Part shown: positions 22,069-32,282 of the stretch, one piece after another
How positions within the stretch are numbered: position 1 is the stretch's first letter
How the letters are laid out: the number at the start of each line of letters is the position of its first letter
From: Cladorrhinum sp. PSN259
Taxonomy: Eukaryota > Ascomycota > Sordariomycetes > Sordariales > Podosporaceae
Direction: 5' to 3'
DNA length: 64,000 nt
NCBI GenBank assembly: GCA_033725935.1
Contig: MU867096.1
Span: 62,001 to 126,000, forward strand
Position numbers and translations under genes: made by a program
Notes under the pieces: model-generated
The model's database searches: none
What the model was told of the DNA's origin: nothing
What the model saw: the letters and a program-made list of their open reading frames with translations, nothing else

Positions 22069-24202
22069 ATGGCAGGCATCGATCCAAGACGGTCTTCAAG
22101 AGCCCGAGCAACACAACCGCAATCACAAGGCTCCTCTACAGCTTCGAGCGTATCAGGGCGTCAAGAGCGCCCAGAACGTAGCTCGAGGTATATCAACAAA
22201 GTGGCCTCGCCGCAGAAGTCGACCTCAACGGGTTCACTTTCATCGGAGCCACCAGAAGACTCCATCACGGCAGGAGAAACTTTTACCACAAGGCGCCGCA
22301 CCCGTGGCCAGGGGGAAGAGCGAGAGAGGGCAGCTGTGAAAGCTGAGCCAATCGAGATGGCCAACGGTGACGATGAGGTTCATGAGGAGGACGAGGCGGT
22401 CCGCTGCGTCTGCGGCAACGACGAATACCAAGGCCCTCCACCTCTCGACGAAGATTCCAAGCATCACAAACACCATTCAGAAATCGACCCTATATTTACC
22501 ACCGCCGTGACCGACGATACGGCCGGTCTATTCGTGCAATGCGATATTTGCAAGGTCTGGCAGCATGGTGGTTGTGTAGGGATTATGACCGAGGAGTCCA
22601 CTCCTGATGACTATTTCTGCGAGCTCTGTCGCCAAGACCTGCATAAACTATGGACTGCAAGCAATGGGTAATTATCACTTTTTTGTTCTTTCTTAATCGA
22701 GTGTTTTTTTGTGGTGGTCGGAAGGAGCTGAACTTTTGGCTCTCAAAGCTCAGCTGAGCTGAGCCAGCCTTTCGCCGATCATGTTTCAGCACTTGTTCCC
22801 TTTCACCTCTGACAAATTTACGGAATGAGCCAGATTGCTAATATCATCATGCCTCGCAGAAATGTGTATTCCCATTACCTGCCGATGAAGCGGCAATCGA
22901 GACACTCTTCAAGAGCAGCTTCGCTGAACAAAGATGGAACGCGCTCGCCCGTTAAGGAAAAGGAGTCCCGAGGGAGGACGTCCTCAGCCAGCCAGGCATC
23001 GAAACGGCGATCCACGATGAATAGCCGCGACGCCGGATATGACGAGGCAGAGGCTCTGAGAAGGGCGATTGAAGCTAGCAAAGAGGAATCCCTTGATCAA
23101 GACGGCGTGCCACGACGACCGAAACGGGGAAGAAGCGACAGTGAGGAGTAGGTTGCGCCCTTGTTCTTCGTTTCGCATATGCTAACTCTAGGGAACAAAT
23201 AGAAAGCAGGAGAATGCGAAGAGACAACGGACTAGCTCCCGGTCCGTTTCTCCATCTATCGAAAAGGCAGCCGACGATTCGGACGATGCCGGTGTAAATA
23301 TCCGCAACGGCACATCAAAAACAAAGTCACGCGGCAGCGCAGCAGCGCGTAATCAGCGAGGTGAAAAGCTGTCAGAAAAGGAAGAGAAAGAGCGGCTACG
23401 TGCCGAGGCTGCGAACAAAAGAAAGGGGAGGGCAGAGCGCCGACGAGCTGATGGTATGGGAGCTACGATTTTTGTAAAGGTGTCCGACACTCACGCCGAT
23501 ACAGATTCAGATCCGTCAGAAGAATTGCCGTTGGCAGCTCGGACGGGTGTGGCTAAGACGGCAGTGGTAACAGCAGCAGTTGTGGCTATAGCCCCCAGTG
23601 ATGGAGCGACGGAAGTTACACCTCAGCCAGCGGCTATAGAGCCTCCACCTGCGTTACAACCCACTCCGGAGTCGCCGCCAACACCCGTGATTATGTCCAA
23701 GGTCGAAAAGAAGAAGCCACATAACAAACGAAGAGGGCGCAATCAGTACACCAAGGACAGAGACGCCAACGAAGAAGGATCGCCCGCCCGATCGGTATCC
23801 CGTGACATCCAGAAAGACGAGAACCCGCCGTCGGGTCCCGGCAAGACTGTTGCAGAATCTGGAGTCAAATCGCACCACCGATCAAGGGGAGGAATGAATC
23901 ACAAACTCAACATGAACGATATGAAGCGGAGAGCGACAGCATTGCTGGACTTTATTACCCGGACACAGGTGGAGCTGGCCGCAGATACACTTACAGAAAC
24001 CACGACTGACTTGGCAAAGGCGAGCTCTGTGACAGCACCCGATCATCCTATGGAGGACGCCAGTGGCGCCCCGGCCGCCCCAGTATCCGAACCAAACGGC
24101 ACTTTCCCACAAAAAACGGATTTCAAGGAGCTCGGCTGCGTTGAGATGATGGACAGCTTGACCCGAAGACTGGTGAAGTGGCAGAACGAGTATGCGACAT
24201 GA
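22069..24202 (+). CDS. CTI6: PHD-finger protein, Cti6-type (Rpd3L complex)
   Basis: Exons are 22069-22667, 22860-23147, 23203-23453 and 23505-24202 (611 residues). The third intron (51 nt, GTATGG/TACAG) is inferred because splicing joins RRRADD to SDPSEE without an odd insert; it is a multiple of three, so retention would also stay open. A C4HC3 PHD finger spans about residues 111-188: CVC, then QCDICKVWQHGGC, then FCELC. An acidic/basic disordered region follows, then a short conserved-looking patch (MNSRDAGYDEAEALRRAIE) and a C-terminal helical module (MNDMKRRATALLDFI ... MMDSLTRRLVKWQ). In yeast, Cti6 is a subunit of the Rpd3L histone deacetylase complex and its PHD reads methylated H3K4. 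The same role in the nucleus is inferred here from family resemblance. Confidence 0.88.
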
Positions 24203-24743
24203 TGGACAGGTTTTGCGGCAAGACGATATCGACCGGGCTTGTTTGGTTTCCTTTGTACTATTTGGCACTCTGGGCATTGCATGGTGGCGTTGATTAGAAT
24301 TAAATATGTATGGGTAATGTTGTTGGGCTGTTGATGGTGGCAAGTGTGATTGCTTGCTCCCCTTTCTCTTCTTTTTCAGAAGATTTAGCTGGATCTGGTC
24401 TGGCCTGACTTTGGATCCTTCGTGAATATTGGGTGGGGGAGATTGTTTTCCATGGCATGGTTTCCTTCTAAAATGGTCGGCATTTAATACCCTTTACCGG
24501 TTACGTGCAAAACTGGAGCATGGCAGACAAGTTGGAATTTGCTTTTCCAATACTATTAGTTTCTTGTAGTGTATTTATATATGGTTTTCTTGTGACTGAA
24601 ACCATTATCCATTGTGTATGCATAGCAGCTAGATTACAACAGTTATCAACCAGAAAAAGCGCTTGGGTATCATGATGATGTCCTTTCTACCAAACCTTCC
24701 CATGTTATTCTCTTACATTTCCCTGGATAGCGCAGTTATTTTC
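24203..24743. other. Convergent 3' regions of CTI6 and MTG1
   Basis: About 540 bp between two convergent stop codons. T-rich and A-rich runs (24360-24480 and 24540-24660) fit two 3' UTRs with overlapping termination. No gene seen. Confidence 0.6.
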
Positions 24744-26000
24744 TCAGACAACAACTTCCGCATTCCCAGCAGCAGCCCTCTTTGCCTCGTTCTTCTCCTT
24801 CCTAGCAACCTTGTCCTTCTTCCTCGCCTGATTCATACTCATCGTCGGCTCCTTGGCCGCCTCGGTAGCAAGCTCAAGCGTCTCGGCCGTCACTTCATCC
24901 AGAAACATTTTACCCAATCCTCCTTTTCTCCATTCCTGAACGACCCAGTCTGCCGCCCCCTCCAGGCTCAGATCTCCCGACCTCTTTAGCTTGCCTGTCC
25001 GTTTCGCCGCCCCCCTCAGAAACTCGTGAACGTCATTGGTAGGCTGGTCCATTTCGAATCTAGACATGTAAACCTCCGGCCCGGCCAGGTTCAGATGGTA
25101 CAGCAAGTAATCTGCTACCGTAACACTGGAGACCACTCCGTCTTTTACGCACCCCACGAGCGAAAGCTTGAGCATCGATTCCGGGTCGGACACGTAGGGG
25201 ATGAACACGCCGGGCGTGTCGACGAGGAAAACTCCCTCGCCCATTCCCGGTTCCCCGTTTGCGTGGTCCTCACCGGGGAAAATACGGACCGGAGTGCCGA
25301 GCTTGCGGGTCACGCCGGGTTCGGAACCGGTCTTGGCCGCCTTGGGGAGGTTCATTGCCTTTGAGCGGAGGCGGTTCAGGAGGGTCGACTTGCCCGCGTT
25401 TGGCATGCCCACCACCATTGCTCGGAGACCCGTCAGGGAGTCAAGGTTTTTGGCTACCTGTTTGATTGATTTGAGGAGCGGCTCCAGCGAGTAATTCGAG
25501 CTTGACCGGCCGCCGCCGCCGCGGGAATGATGACCGTGGGATTGGCCGAGGAAAAGGACGGCGGTGTCTGCCGGATGGGAATCGTGAAAGTCTTTGAGGT
25601 TGTTGATTACGGCTGAGGATTTCTGTTTGTGTAAGGAGGTTGGGGATGAGAGTGCGTTGGGAGAGAGGTGGTCCGGTGTCAAGTCCCGGTGGGTGTAGAC
25701 TATTATTCTTGACCGGGTGCCGGAGCGTGCCGAGGTTGAAACGAGTGATTGTTCGAGCAGAGGGTTCCATGAGGTTATGGGGACTCTGAAATCGCGGCAT
25801 TCGATTATTAGGCCTACGTTTGAGAGGGCTGTGCGCATGCGGGTGAGGGCTGCGTGGTGGTGGCCGAGGAAGTAGGAGCGGGTGATGGAGGTTGAGACCT
25901 CGAAGGATTGTCTGGGTTGGAAGGAGGTGGGTATTGCGGTCAGAATTGTTGATGATTTTGCTGCCGCCTTCGCAGCTGCGGAAAGGGGTATCGAAGACAT
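24744..26000 (-). CDS. MTG1: Mitochondrial ribosome-associated GTPase Mtg1
   Basis: An intronless 418-residue frame. It is a circularly permuted GTPase of the YlqF/MTG1 family. The G4-like motif comes first (YTHRD, residues 102-106), followed by G1 GMPNAGKST (198-206), G2 PGVT (228-231) and G3 DTPG (261-264). The N-terminus is Ala/Ser/Thr-rich, poor in acidic residues and carries basic residues, consistent with a mitochondrial presequence. The C-terminal part ends in a Lys/Arg/Glu-rich helix. In yeast, Mtg1 acts at the inner membrane matrix side in assembly of the large mitoribosomal subunit. G4 has His-Arg-Asp where many members have Asn-Lys-X-Asp, a variation seen within this family. A 35-residue His/Gly/Ser-rich insert near residues 145-180 is lineage-specific filler. 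Confidence 0.92.
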   Translation of the reverse strand: MSSIPLSAAAKAAAKSSTILTAIPTSFQPRQSFEVSTSITRSYFLGHHHAALTRMRTALSNVGLIIECRDFRVPITSWNPLLEQSLVSTSARSGTRSRIIVYTHRDLTPDHLSPNALSSPTSLHKQKSSAVINNLKDFHDSHPADTAVLFLGQSHGHHSRGGGGRSSSNYSLEPLLKSIKQVAKNLDSLTGLRAMVVGMPNAGKSTLLNRLRSKAMNLPKAAKTGSEPGVTRKLGTPVRIFPGEDHANGEPGMGEGVFLVDTPGVFIPYVSDPESMLKLSLVGCVKDGVVSSVTVADYLLYHLNLAGPEVYMSRFEMDQPTNDVHEFLRGAAKRTGKLKRSGDLSLEGAADWVVQEWRKGGLGKMFLDEVTAETLELATEAAKEPTMSMNQARKKDKVARKEKNEAKRAAAGNAEVVV

Positions 26001-26765
26001 TGTTTATTTATTGGTTTCTCTTTTGGGTGGTTTTGAGTGAATGAGAGTGGTCACGAATGAGTGGATGTCGACTTGTCAGGAGAGACTCTAAAAAAGTTCT
26101 CTTTCCCTCGTGGTCTCCCCTTTTTTTCTCTCTCTCTCTCTCAAATCAAACCCTTGGATCTGGCTTCACTTGTACTTCCAGTCTTCCTTTCATGACAGTT
26201 GTAGCTGATCAAGACCAAAACGTTGGTTTTAGCAATTTTGTATACTGGTCAATGCATAGCCAGGGTTCTACACATCGGATATAAGCATATTAGCGACGAC
26301 ATCTGCCAGTCTTTCCAGGTTGTCCCGTACACCACCATCCTGGAAACCTGCGACTGCTTGATCAAAAATGACTTTCAGCTATGTTTTTGTGTAACATTAT
26401 TGGCATTTGCAAAGAGCCTGTTTTGAAGGCTCTCCGCTTCTTAGCTGTGCTTGGTCAGAGGCATCTCCAGTGTCTATACTCATCTTTCTCTTTCCCAACC
26501 ATGAAATACGATGTGGTATGGGTGGGTGATCTTTCAGAGAGCTCCGCACTTTTCTCGAGAGCACTTCCTTCCATTTGGAAGGAGGCGATGATGACCTCAA
26601 TTGACTCAGCCCGTCCATTCTCTCCCATCCCCCTCCTCCTCTTCCATCAACAAAAACGACAGTACGAACATCGTTGGATTGACACCGAAACCAAACATTC
26701 TTTCTTAGATATCATCAATCATTATTGCCAAAGGGGACAAAGCACTCAAGAGCACAGATACCCCA
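26001..26765. other. Divergent promoter between MTG1 and the TGA-split gene
   Basis: About 765 bp. A (TC)8-type run at about 26131-26147 lies just upstream of MTG1 on its non-coding side. No gene seen. Confidence 0.55.
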
Positions 26766-27863
26766 ATGGAGCCTGAAAATCGAATCAAGAGCGAAACAGA
26801 GCAGCCCTCGGGAGATCGTGAAAAGCTGGCCAGGATCGACTTCACAAAATCGGGCTGGGAAAATCCGATATTTATATTGCACGTGGTCCAACAAATTCAC
26901 TTGTACTCCAAGATGTGGGACTCGCAGAGGGAGTCTATCCTTGATTCAATGGAGAGGCTCATCGACAAATACCCTCTGAACATGGATGAGTTCAATCTAC
27001 ATTCAGTCGAAGCCGCTGCCAAATTTCTCGCAATCTGGGTATTGAATGGGAGGACTCTTGAGGGTTTCCAGAAAATCAGGAACGCGGTATATGCCCGGAA
27101 GGAAGCCCTGGGTCTTAAGACCGCAGAGCCAATACCAGAGTTGACAATGTGAATGTGGTATGAAAACTTGAGAGCTGATAAAGAGCACCGGAAACCATTT
27201 CAGCCAACGGACGCTTGGATGAACCCCAGCGGTGCGATTGCCCTTCCTGCAACCTCGGACGAGATTCTGTACGATGTCAAGACAAAGATCCTGAAGAGCT
27301 CATCAATTGAGGACGGCCTCAAAGAGTCATTCAAGAAGTACGTGGAGAAGAAGGATGAGTGTTACAAACTGGATGGAGCTAGAAATCATAAAACGGTTGA
27401 ACATGATAAGCTCGATATACAAACTATGGTGAACGATGCCGTGAGGTTGGTCAGCAAGTTCCGTAGCGATCTTCGTGAGTGTCTTGAGCATTATGAGAAA
27501 CGATTTCTCACCCGGGCCGATGATGCTGCCGGTAGCTCAAGGAAGGCTGCGAGGTCTAAGAAGGCCGCGGAGGTAGGGAGGAGAAGTGACGCTAGTAAAA
27601 AAAGACAAGAAGATTCAGGAGGCGATCAAGCCAAAGATGTTGTTGCGCGGGGTGGGAAAATTGACGCACGTGAACCCAAAGGGACAGCTACCAAAAGGAA
27701 GAATTGTTGCAACGATGGAGCTTCAGAGCCCAGTAAAAAAAAAGCTGGCGCACCAGAAGTGAACGGGACACTGGATGTGCGCATTGTAGTTCACCAAGGC
27801 AAGGCAAACATCCAGGGCTACAATCGTATGATAGTTGAGTACTACTACAGAAATAGCGGTTAG
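26766..27863 (+). pseudogene. Lys-rich hypothetical gene interrupted by in-frame TGA
   Basis: Two open stretches, 26766-27152 (128 codons) and 27153-27863 (236 codons), lie in the same frame separated only by TGA at 27150-27152. Together they would make one protein of about 364 residues. The first half is amphipathic-helical (LHVVQQIHLYSKMWDSQRES, AAAKFLAIWVLNGRTLEGF). The second half has helical charged segments, then a Lys/Arg/Ser-rich low-complexity region with nuclear-localisation-like clusters (RKAARSKKAAEVGRR, PSKKKAG). No family is recognised. The interruption may be a true nonsense mutation. Alternatively, the TGA may lie inside an 81-nt intron (27149-27229, GTGAAT/CCCAG, phase kept), whose donor is poor. 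As a third option, two genes are possible but unlikely given the one-codon gap. Confidence 0.5.
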
Positions 27864-28277
27864 AGCTGTTGATAAAAATATAGATTAATTCAAGAAAAGC
27901 GTTCCCAAAAAACGATTGCCTGGGAAGATGATACGAGTGTGTTCATAAACAAGTCTCATGCCTTTAAGCATGAGTATCTCAAGCTTACAAAAAGAAAACC
28001 GAAATCCATTGAGAAAAGATACATGTCCTCGGGAACGAAAGGTGGACTTTACAAGAGTAAGCGGGATGCCATTCGGTGCAAATCCTCTGAGTAATTAATT
28101 CATAATCCTGCCTCCTTCCCGTTTCCTTTTCTATAGGTATATATTCCGTCCACTTGATATCAAAACCCAAACAAAGGAGAGAACCAACATAAAAAACATA
28201 CAAAACCCGCTAATTTACCACCCAAAAACATAACCAAAATTTACTTTATCTTTCTTTTTCGCTGCCCATCCGTTTTT
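27864..28277. other. Convergent 3' region
   Basis: About 410 bp of A-rich sequence between the stop of the TGA-split gene and the stop of the RTA1-family gene. It reads as 3' UTR sequence. No gene seen. Confidence 0.55.
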
Positions 28278-29421
28278 TTAATGCCGATTCTGCAAAACAG
28301 CCATCTCGCCGCTGTCTCCCGAACTCAACACGCCGTCTTCCTTCCCCCCTCCGCTAAGATGTTCACCAAAGCCGTTGTCCATAGCCTCGCCGAGGCAGAC
28401 GCTGGGGGGGAAAGCATTCAGCGCCAAGACCGAGACGGCAATCATGACGCTTTCGAACCCGATGAAGAGGTCCTGCTTCGCCATCAGGGGACCGTCGAAC
28501 CCTTCGGAGAGCTCGGCGACGCGGTAGGATGATCGCCAGAGGATGGTGATCGTGCTGAGAGCCAGCGCGCAGAGGAATCCCTTGAACATCCTCGAGCCTC
28601 TGATGCTGAGTCCGGCGCGGCTCTGGTCGAGGGCCATCTCGTCGCCCAGCTGCTTCTTGCGTCTCTGGACGCGGAGGAAGAAATCGGTGCAGCAGGCGAC
28701 GAACATGACCAGCGTGAACACCTGCCAGACCAGACCGGCGATCATGATGTTGGTTCCGAGGTCGAGCGTCTTTTTGTCGTCGGCCAGGGAGGCGAAGGCG
28801 CCGCCTACCGCCTGCAGGATGAGGGAGACTACATCGCAGGGGATGAACTGTATTATTACACGTCACACATTAGCAAAAACCTCTTTTTTTCCTTTCTCAG
28901 CCTCAGGCAAAAGGAGGAAGATGATCAACACGTACGATTCGGGTATACCAAGCAGCCTTCAATCTAGAATTCCCCTCCCCGTAAATCAACACCAACTTGG
29001 CCAGGCAAGAATAAATGCCCGCCGCCAGGAACGCAGGCCCAATAGTCAAGCAGACGATCTGCATCAGGAACGCAGTCTCCTGCCAAGGGTTGCCCGAGCT
29101 TATCACTCTCGCCGCGTAACCGATCAACTCGGTGATACATCCCAGGACCATCACGACGGTGAAGAAGGTTCCTCGCCGGCGGGTAGCGAAGTATGCTGCT
29201 AGAAAACCGACGAGCGAGAGTCCGAAAATGGCAGCAAACGCCGCGTTAGTTGCCTTGTAGGGGATGGATTCATAGTGGGAAGGGATGTTCTCCTTGCAGA
29301 ATGGATCTTTGGGTTTCGCGTCGCAGTAGAGGACCCAGTCGAGGTAGCCTGTGGGGGGCGGAGGGAGTGATGCCATCCAGTCCTGTAGTTCGTTTGGTTG
29401 AGTCGCTCCGTCGGAGGGCAT
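28278..29421 (-). CDS. RTA1-family seven-helix membrane protein
   Basis: Exons are 29421-28936 and 28847-28278 (351 residues). The 88-nt intron (GTACGT/TACAG) is phase 0. About seven hydrophobic segments alternate with short loops. Examples are AAFAAIFGLSLVGFLAAYFA, VVMVLGCITELIGYAARV, FLMQIVCLTIGPAFLAAGIY and MIAGLVWQVFTLVMFVACC. The ITELIGYAARV and TIGPAFLAAGIYSCLAKLV stretches are typical of RTA1/RTM1/Rsb1 lipid-translocating exporter-like proteins. The N-terminus before helix 1 holds a short Cys-containing extracellular-type segment (YCDAKPKDPFC). In yeast the family is linked to resistance to 7-aminocholesterol, molasses toxins and sphingoid bases. The substrate here is unknown. The last 35 residues are a Gly/Ser/Glu-rich cytosolic tail. 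Confidence 0.9.
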
Positions 29422-32282
29422 GATTGCTTTTTTGGTATTTTTGACTCTATAGATCGGTTGAATCTTTTTAGTTTTGTATTGGCCGTTGAAATGATGCTCC
29501 CGTCTAAAAGGAAATGTTGTCTAGGGCTGATGTATGAGAAATGCAGTTTTGATCGACGAAAAGTTGGAAGGTATAAAACAACACCAAAGTCTCAGTTCAT
29601 AAAGGGGGGGTTGGAAGGGTATGGCGGTGGAAACGTAAGCGTAAAAGTATATGTGTGTCTGTGATGTGATGATGTGTATATCGTATGCGGATGATGCTAT
29701 ATCCGGGAATGCCGTCACTTTATGTCTTGGTGCTCAGAGCTTTTGTTTCTGTCCAGAAGAGGAAGGGGGGCGGGATACGGAGTATAGAGAAGAGACGAGA
29801 CATTCTAGCTGATCTTATATCCAGAGGATCAGCCATGTATATGCATGTCTTGGGTGGAGTGTGCGGCGGGTGCGGCGTGTGGGCGTCTGTCTGTCTCGGT
29901 CACTGCCCGTGTCCGTGTCGTCGTCAGTATGGGAATGAAAACGGGACCGGGATGGCTATGCTCCTTCTCCCAAACCCAGCTAGCGGGGAGGCTGAGACAA
30001 AGAGCAACGACAATTCCATCGGACAACTCATCCAGACACACTTACAGGCCCAAAGTGTATCTTTGGTCATTCGTGGTGTTGTTCCCAAAAAGGGAACCAA
30101 AACGCGCCGGGAAGGATGGGCAATGCATAAGGCCATCTCTCTCTCACTCATCGGGCGTAAAAAAGCCCCATTCATCACTGACCCATCCCGACGGACTCCA
30201 AAATCTGATGAGAAGGAAACGGAACCGGGGCCATGAAGCGGAATGCCGAGAGCCAGGCCCTGGCCGGTCTCGTCTCTCGGATCTAGAAGGATTCATCATT
30301 CCCCAATGCGCAGCCAGCCCTGTGCGCCTGTGTGTGGCATGTTGATTGCGGCGCAAGTTCTGGGGGCACCGCGCCTTTTCCTTCCTTATTTGAACTGCGT
30401 TTCCCCCGTAAAACTACACGTGGACGAATCCGAGATGATTGAAAAAGAAAAAAGAGGCATTCGATATCTAACTACCCACCATGCTGCGCATGAGGCCGCG
30501 TCGTCCTTTACTAGTGTTGACCCAAATGCAGTTGGTTTCCGCGCGTACTAGACGATGAACAGATGGGGGAGACGAGAGAAGAATTCGCAAAAGCACCAAT
30601 ACCAGCGAGCAACGTTCACGGTGCGTAACGCTTTGCCAAGGGTCAAAGGAAGCTGTTGAAAAATGGTGCAAAAGTTCCGCCGAGCCTCCGTTGGACATCG
30701 GGATCACCAACGGCCAGACATCCATCGATGCATATCTGCCTATTGCTTGGCATACTATGTATGTACCCAGGTATACGCACCAAACTCTCTCTCAGCTGTG
30801 CGGAAAGCGACTGTTGCATCGCTGTTTCTTTCTCAGCCGCAAGCCTCACAGTCAGGATGAGGCCAAGAGTAATAAGACTCGCTAATAAGGCAGGGAGAAG
30901 GGGAATGTTTTTAAAGAAAAGTTGGAATGTAAACGCAAGGGACAAAAAGACCAAAACACAACACATCAAAGATCCCACGTGCGTTGTCGGGAACACGAGA
31001 CTAAATAAATGAACAAAGCACAATCCTTTCTCGGGTTTGAAGCGATCAAGGGACACAAAAGACGGTCCCTTCCATGCACCACCTCCCTGTAATAATCAAG
31101 GAAGCGGAGGAGGTGTAACCAACACCCAACAACAACACAAACACAAAACAGAAACTCATACCCTACATACTATGGTACATACCTACTCGGATAACATGAA
31201 CCAATCATTACAAACCCCCCTCAAAGAGAGAGAGATCAAAAAGGAAAGAAAGCCCCCAAAATTTATTTATCCCCAACCGGACATAATCCGCGCCGATACA
31301 TACATACATGTACATACCACCTTGTCAATCCATCCATTCCCCATGTCAATTGAGGTTACACCAACACCCCCAAGTAAAGCCAGCCCCTGCCCCCTTCTCA
31401 CAGTCTCCACGTTTTTCTGTCAGGAAAAATAAATGAAAGAAGAAACGGCCTCAGCGGCTCGTGGCGGAGCACACGGTAAAACCCTGCCAAGTAATAACCT
31501 TAAGGGTTTAAAAGTGAGCGGGAACGCTGTCCCTGTCCTGTCGTGGTGTACGGTACTGCTTGAAATTTTTGCAAGGGCACGTAAAGGCACAGTAACACCA
31601 CCCGAGAAGGAGAAGGGAGAAAAAAACAAACAAAAAAACGGTCCGTTTCTCCTGGCGCAGTGCACAAAAGAATGAGGTGAGATTAAATAAGACAACAAGA
31701 CAAAAAGCCCTCCAAGCACCTTCCTATAACGTCAAAGTTACCCAGACTCGGTACTGCCATCCAAAACAAGATATCAGACGGTAAATAATGCATGCTCATC
31801 GTATACTCGACTAATACATACAAAAATGGTATGTATACGAATGTAGCCAGAAAGAATACCATATCAAGCAGAAAAGGGCCATGGGATGGGTATACCGTAG
31901 TGCACACTACACTAGATAAGGCTGGCACCTACCCAAGCGACCCCAGCAAAGACACGCAACCGTAAACTCCCTAATTTTACCTGTTCCCTTCCAGGAAGTT
32001 GTCCCAGTCTGAGTAACCCGTACCGAAAAAAAGAGGACCCACAACAAACAAGCAATTTGAACGATCTCATGCAAAATGCAGATGCAACACCAAGCAAGTC
32101 AAAAACAATCTTCTCATTACTCATTTCTCCCCCCTCCTGATACTCCCTACTCCTCTCCCCTCGTCAGAACTCCCCGCTCTACTTGAAGTCGCCGTCACCG
32201 GCAGATCAGCAACAGGGCTCATCGTAACCCCTCCAACAGCTTTACCTATAGTATCACAAAGAATCTAAAGTCAGCCCTGTAT
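29422..32282. other. Intergenic, low-complexity; no gene seen
   Basis: About 2.9 kb between the RTA1-family start and the lipase stop. It holds the RTA1-gene promoter and A/C-rich, CA-rich tracts (31090-31420). Many short overlapping frames exist, none with motifs. The stretch 32121-32245 on the minus strand stays open and could be an alternative last exon of the lipase gene. Confidence 0.5.

Noticed and set aside
27149..27203. 55-nt intron removing the TGA in the split gene
   Set aside because: Good branch and CATTTCAG acceptor, but the downstream phase runs into TGA after six codons.
30243..31432. Several plus-strand frames of 100-130 codons
   Set aside because: They overlap each other in different frames and consist of CA-rich or low-complexity sequence without motifs.
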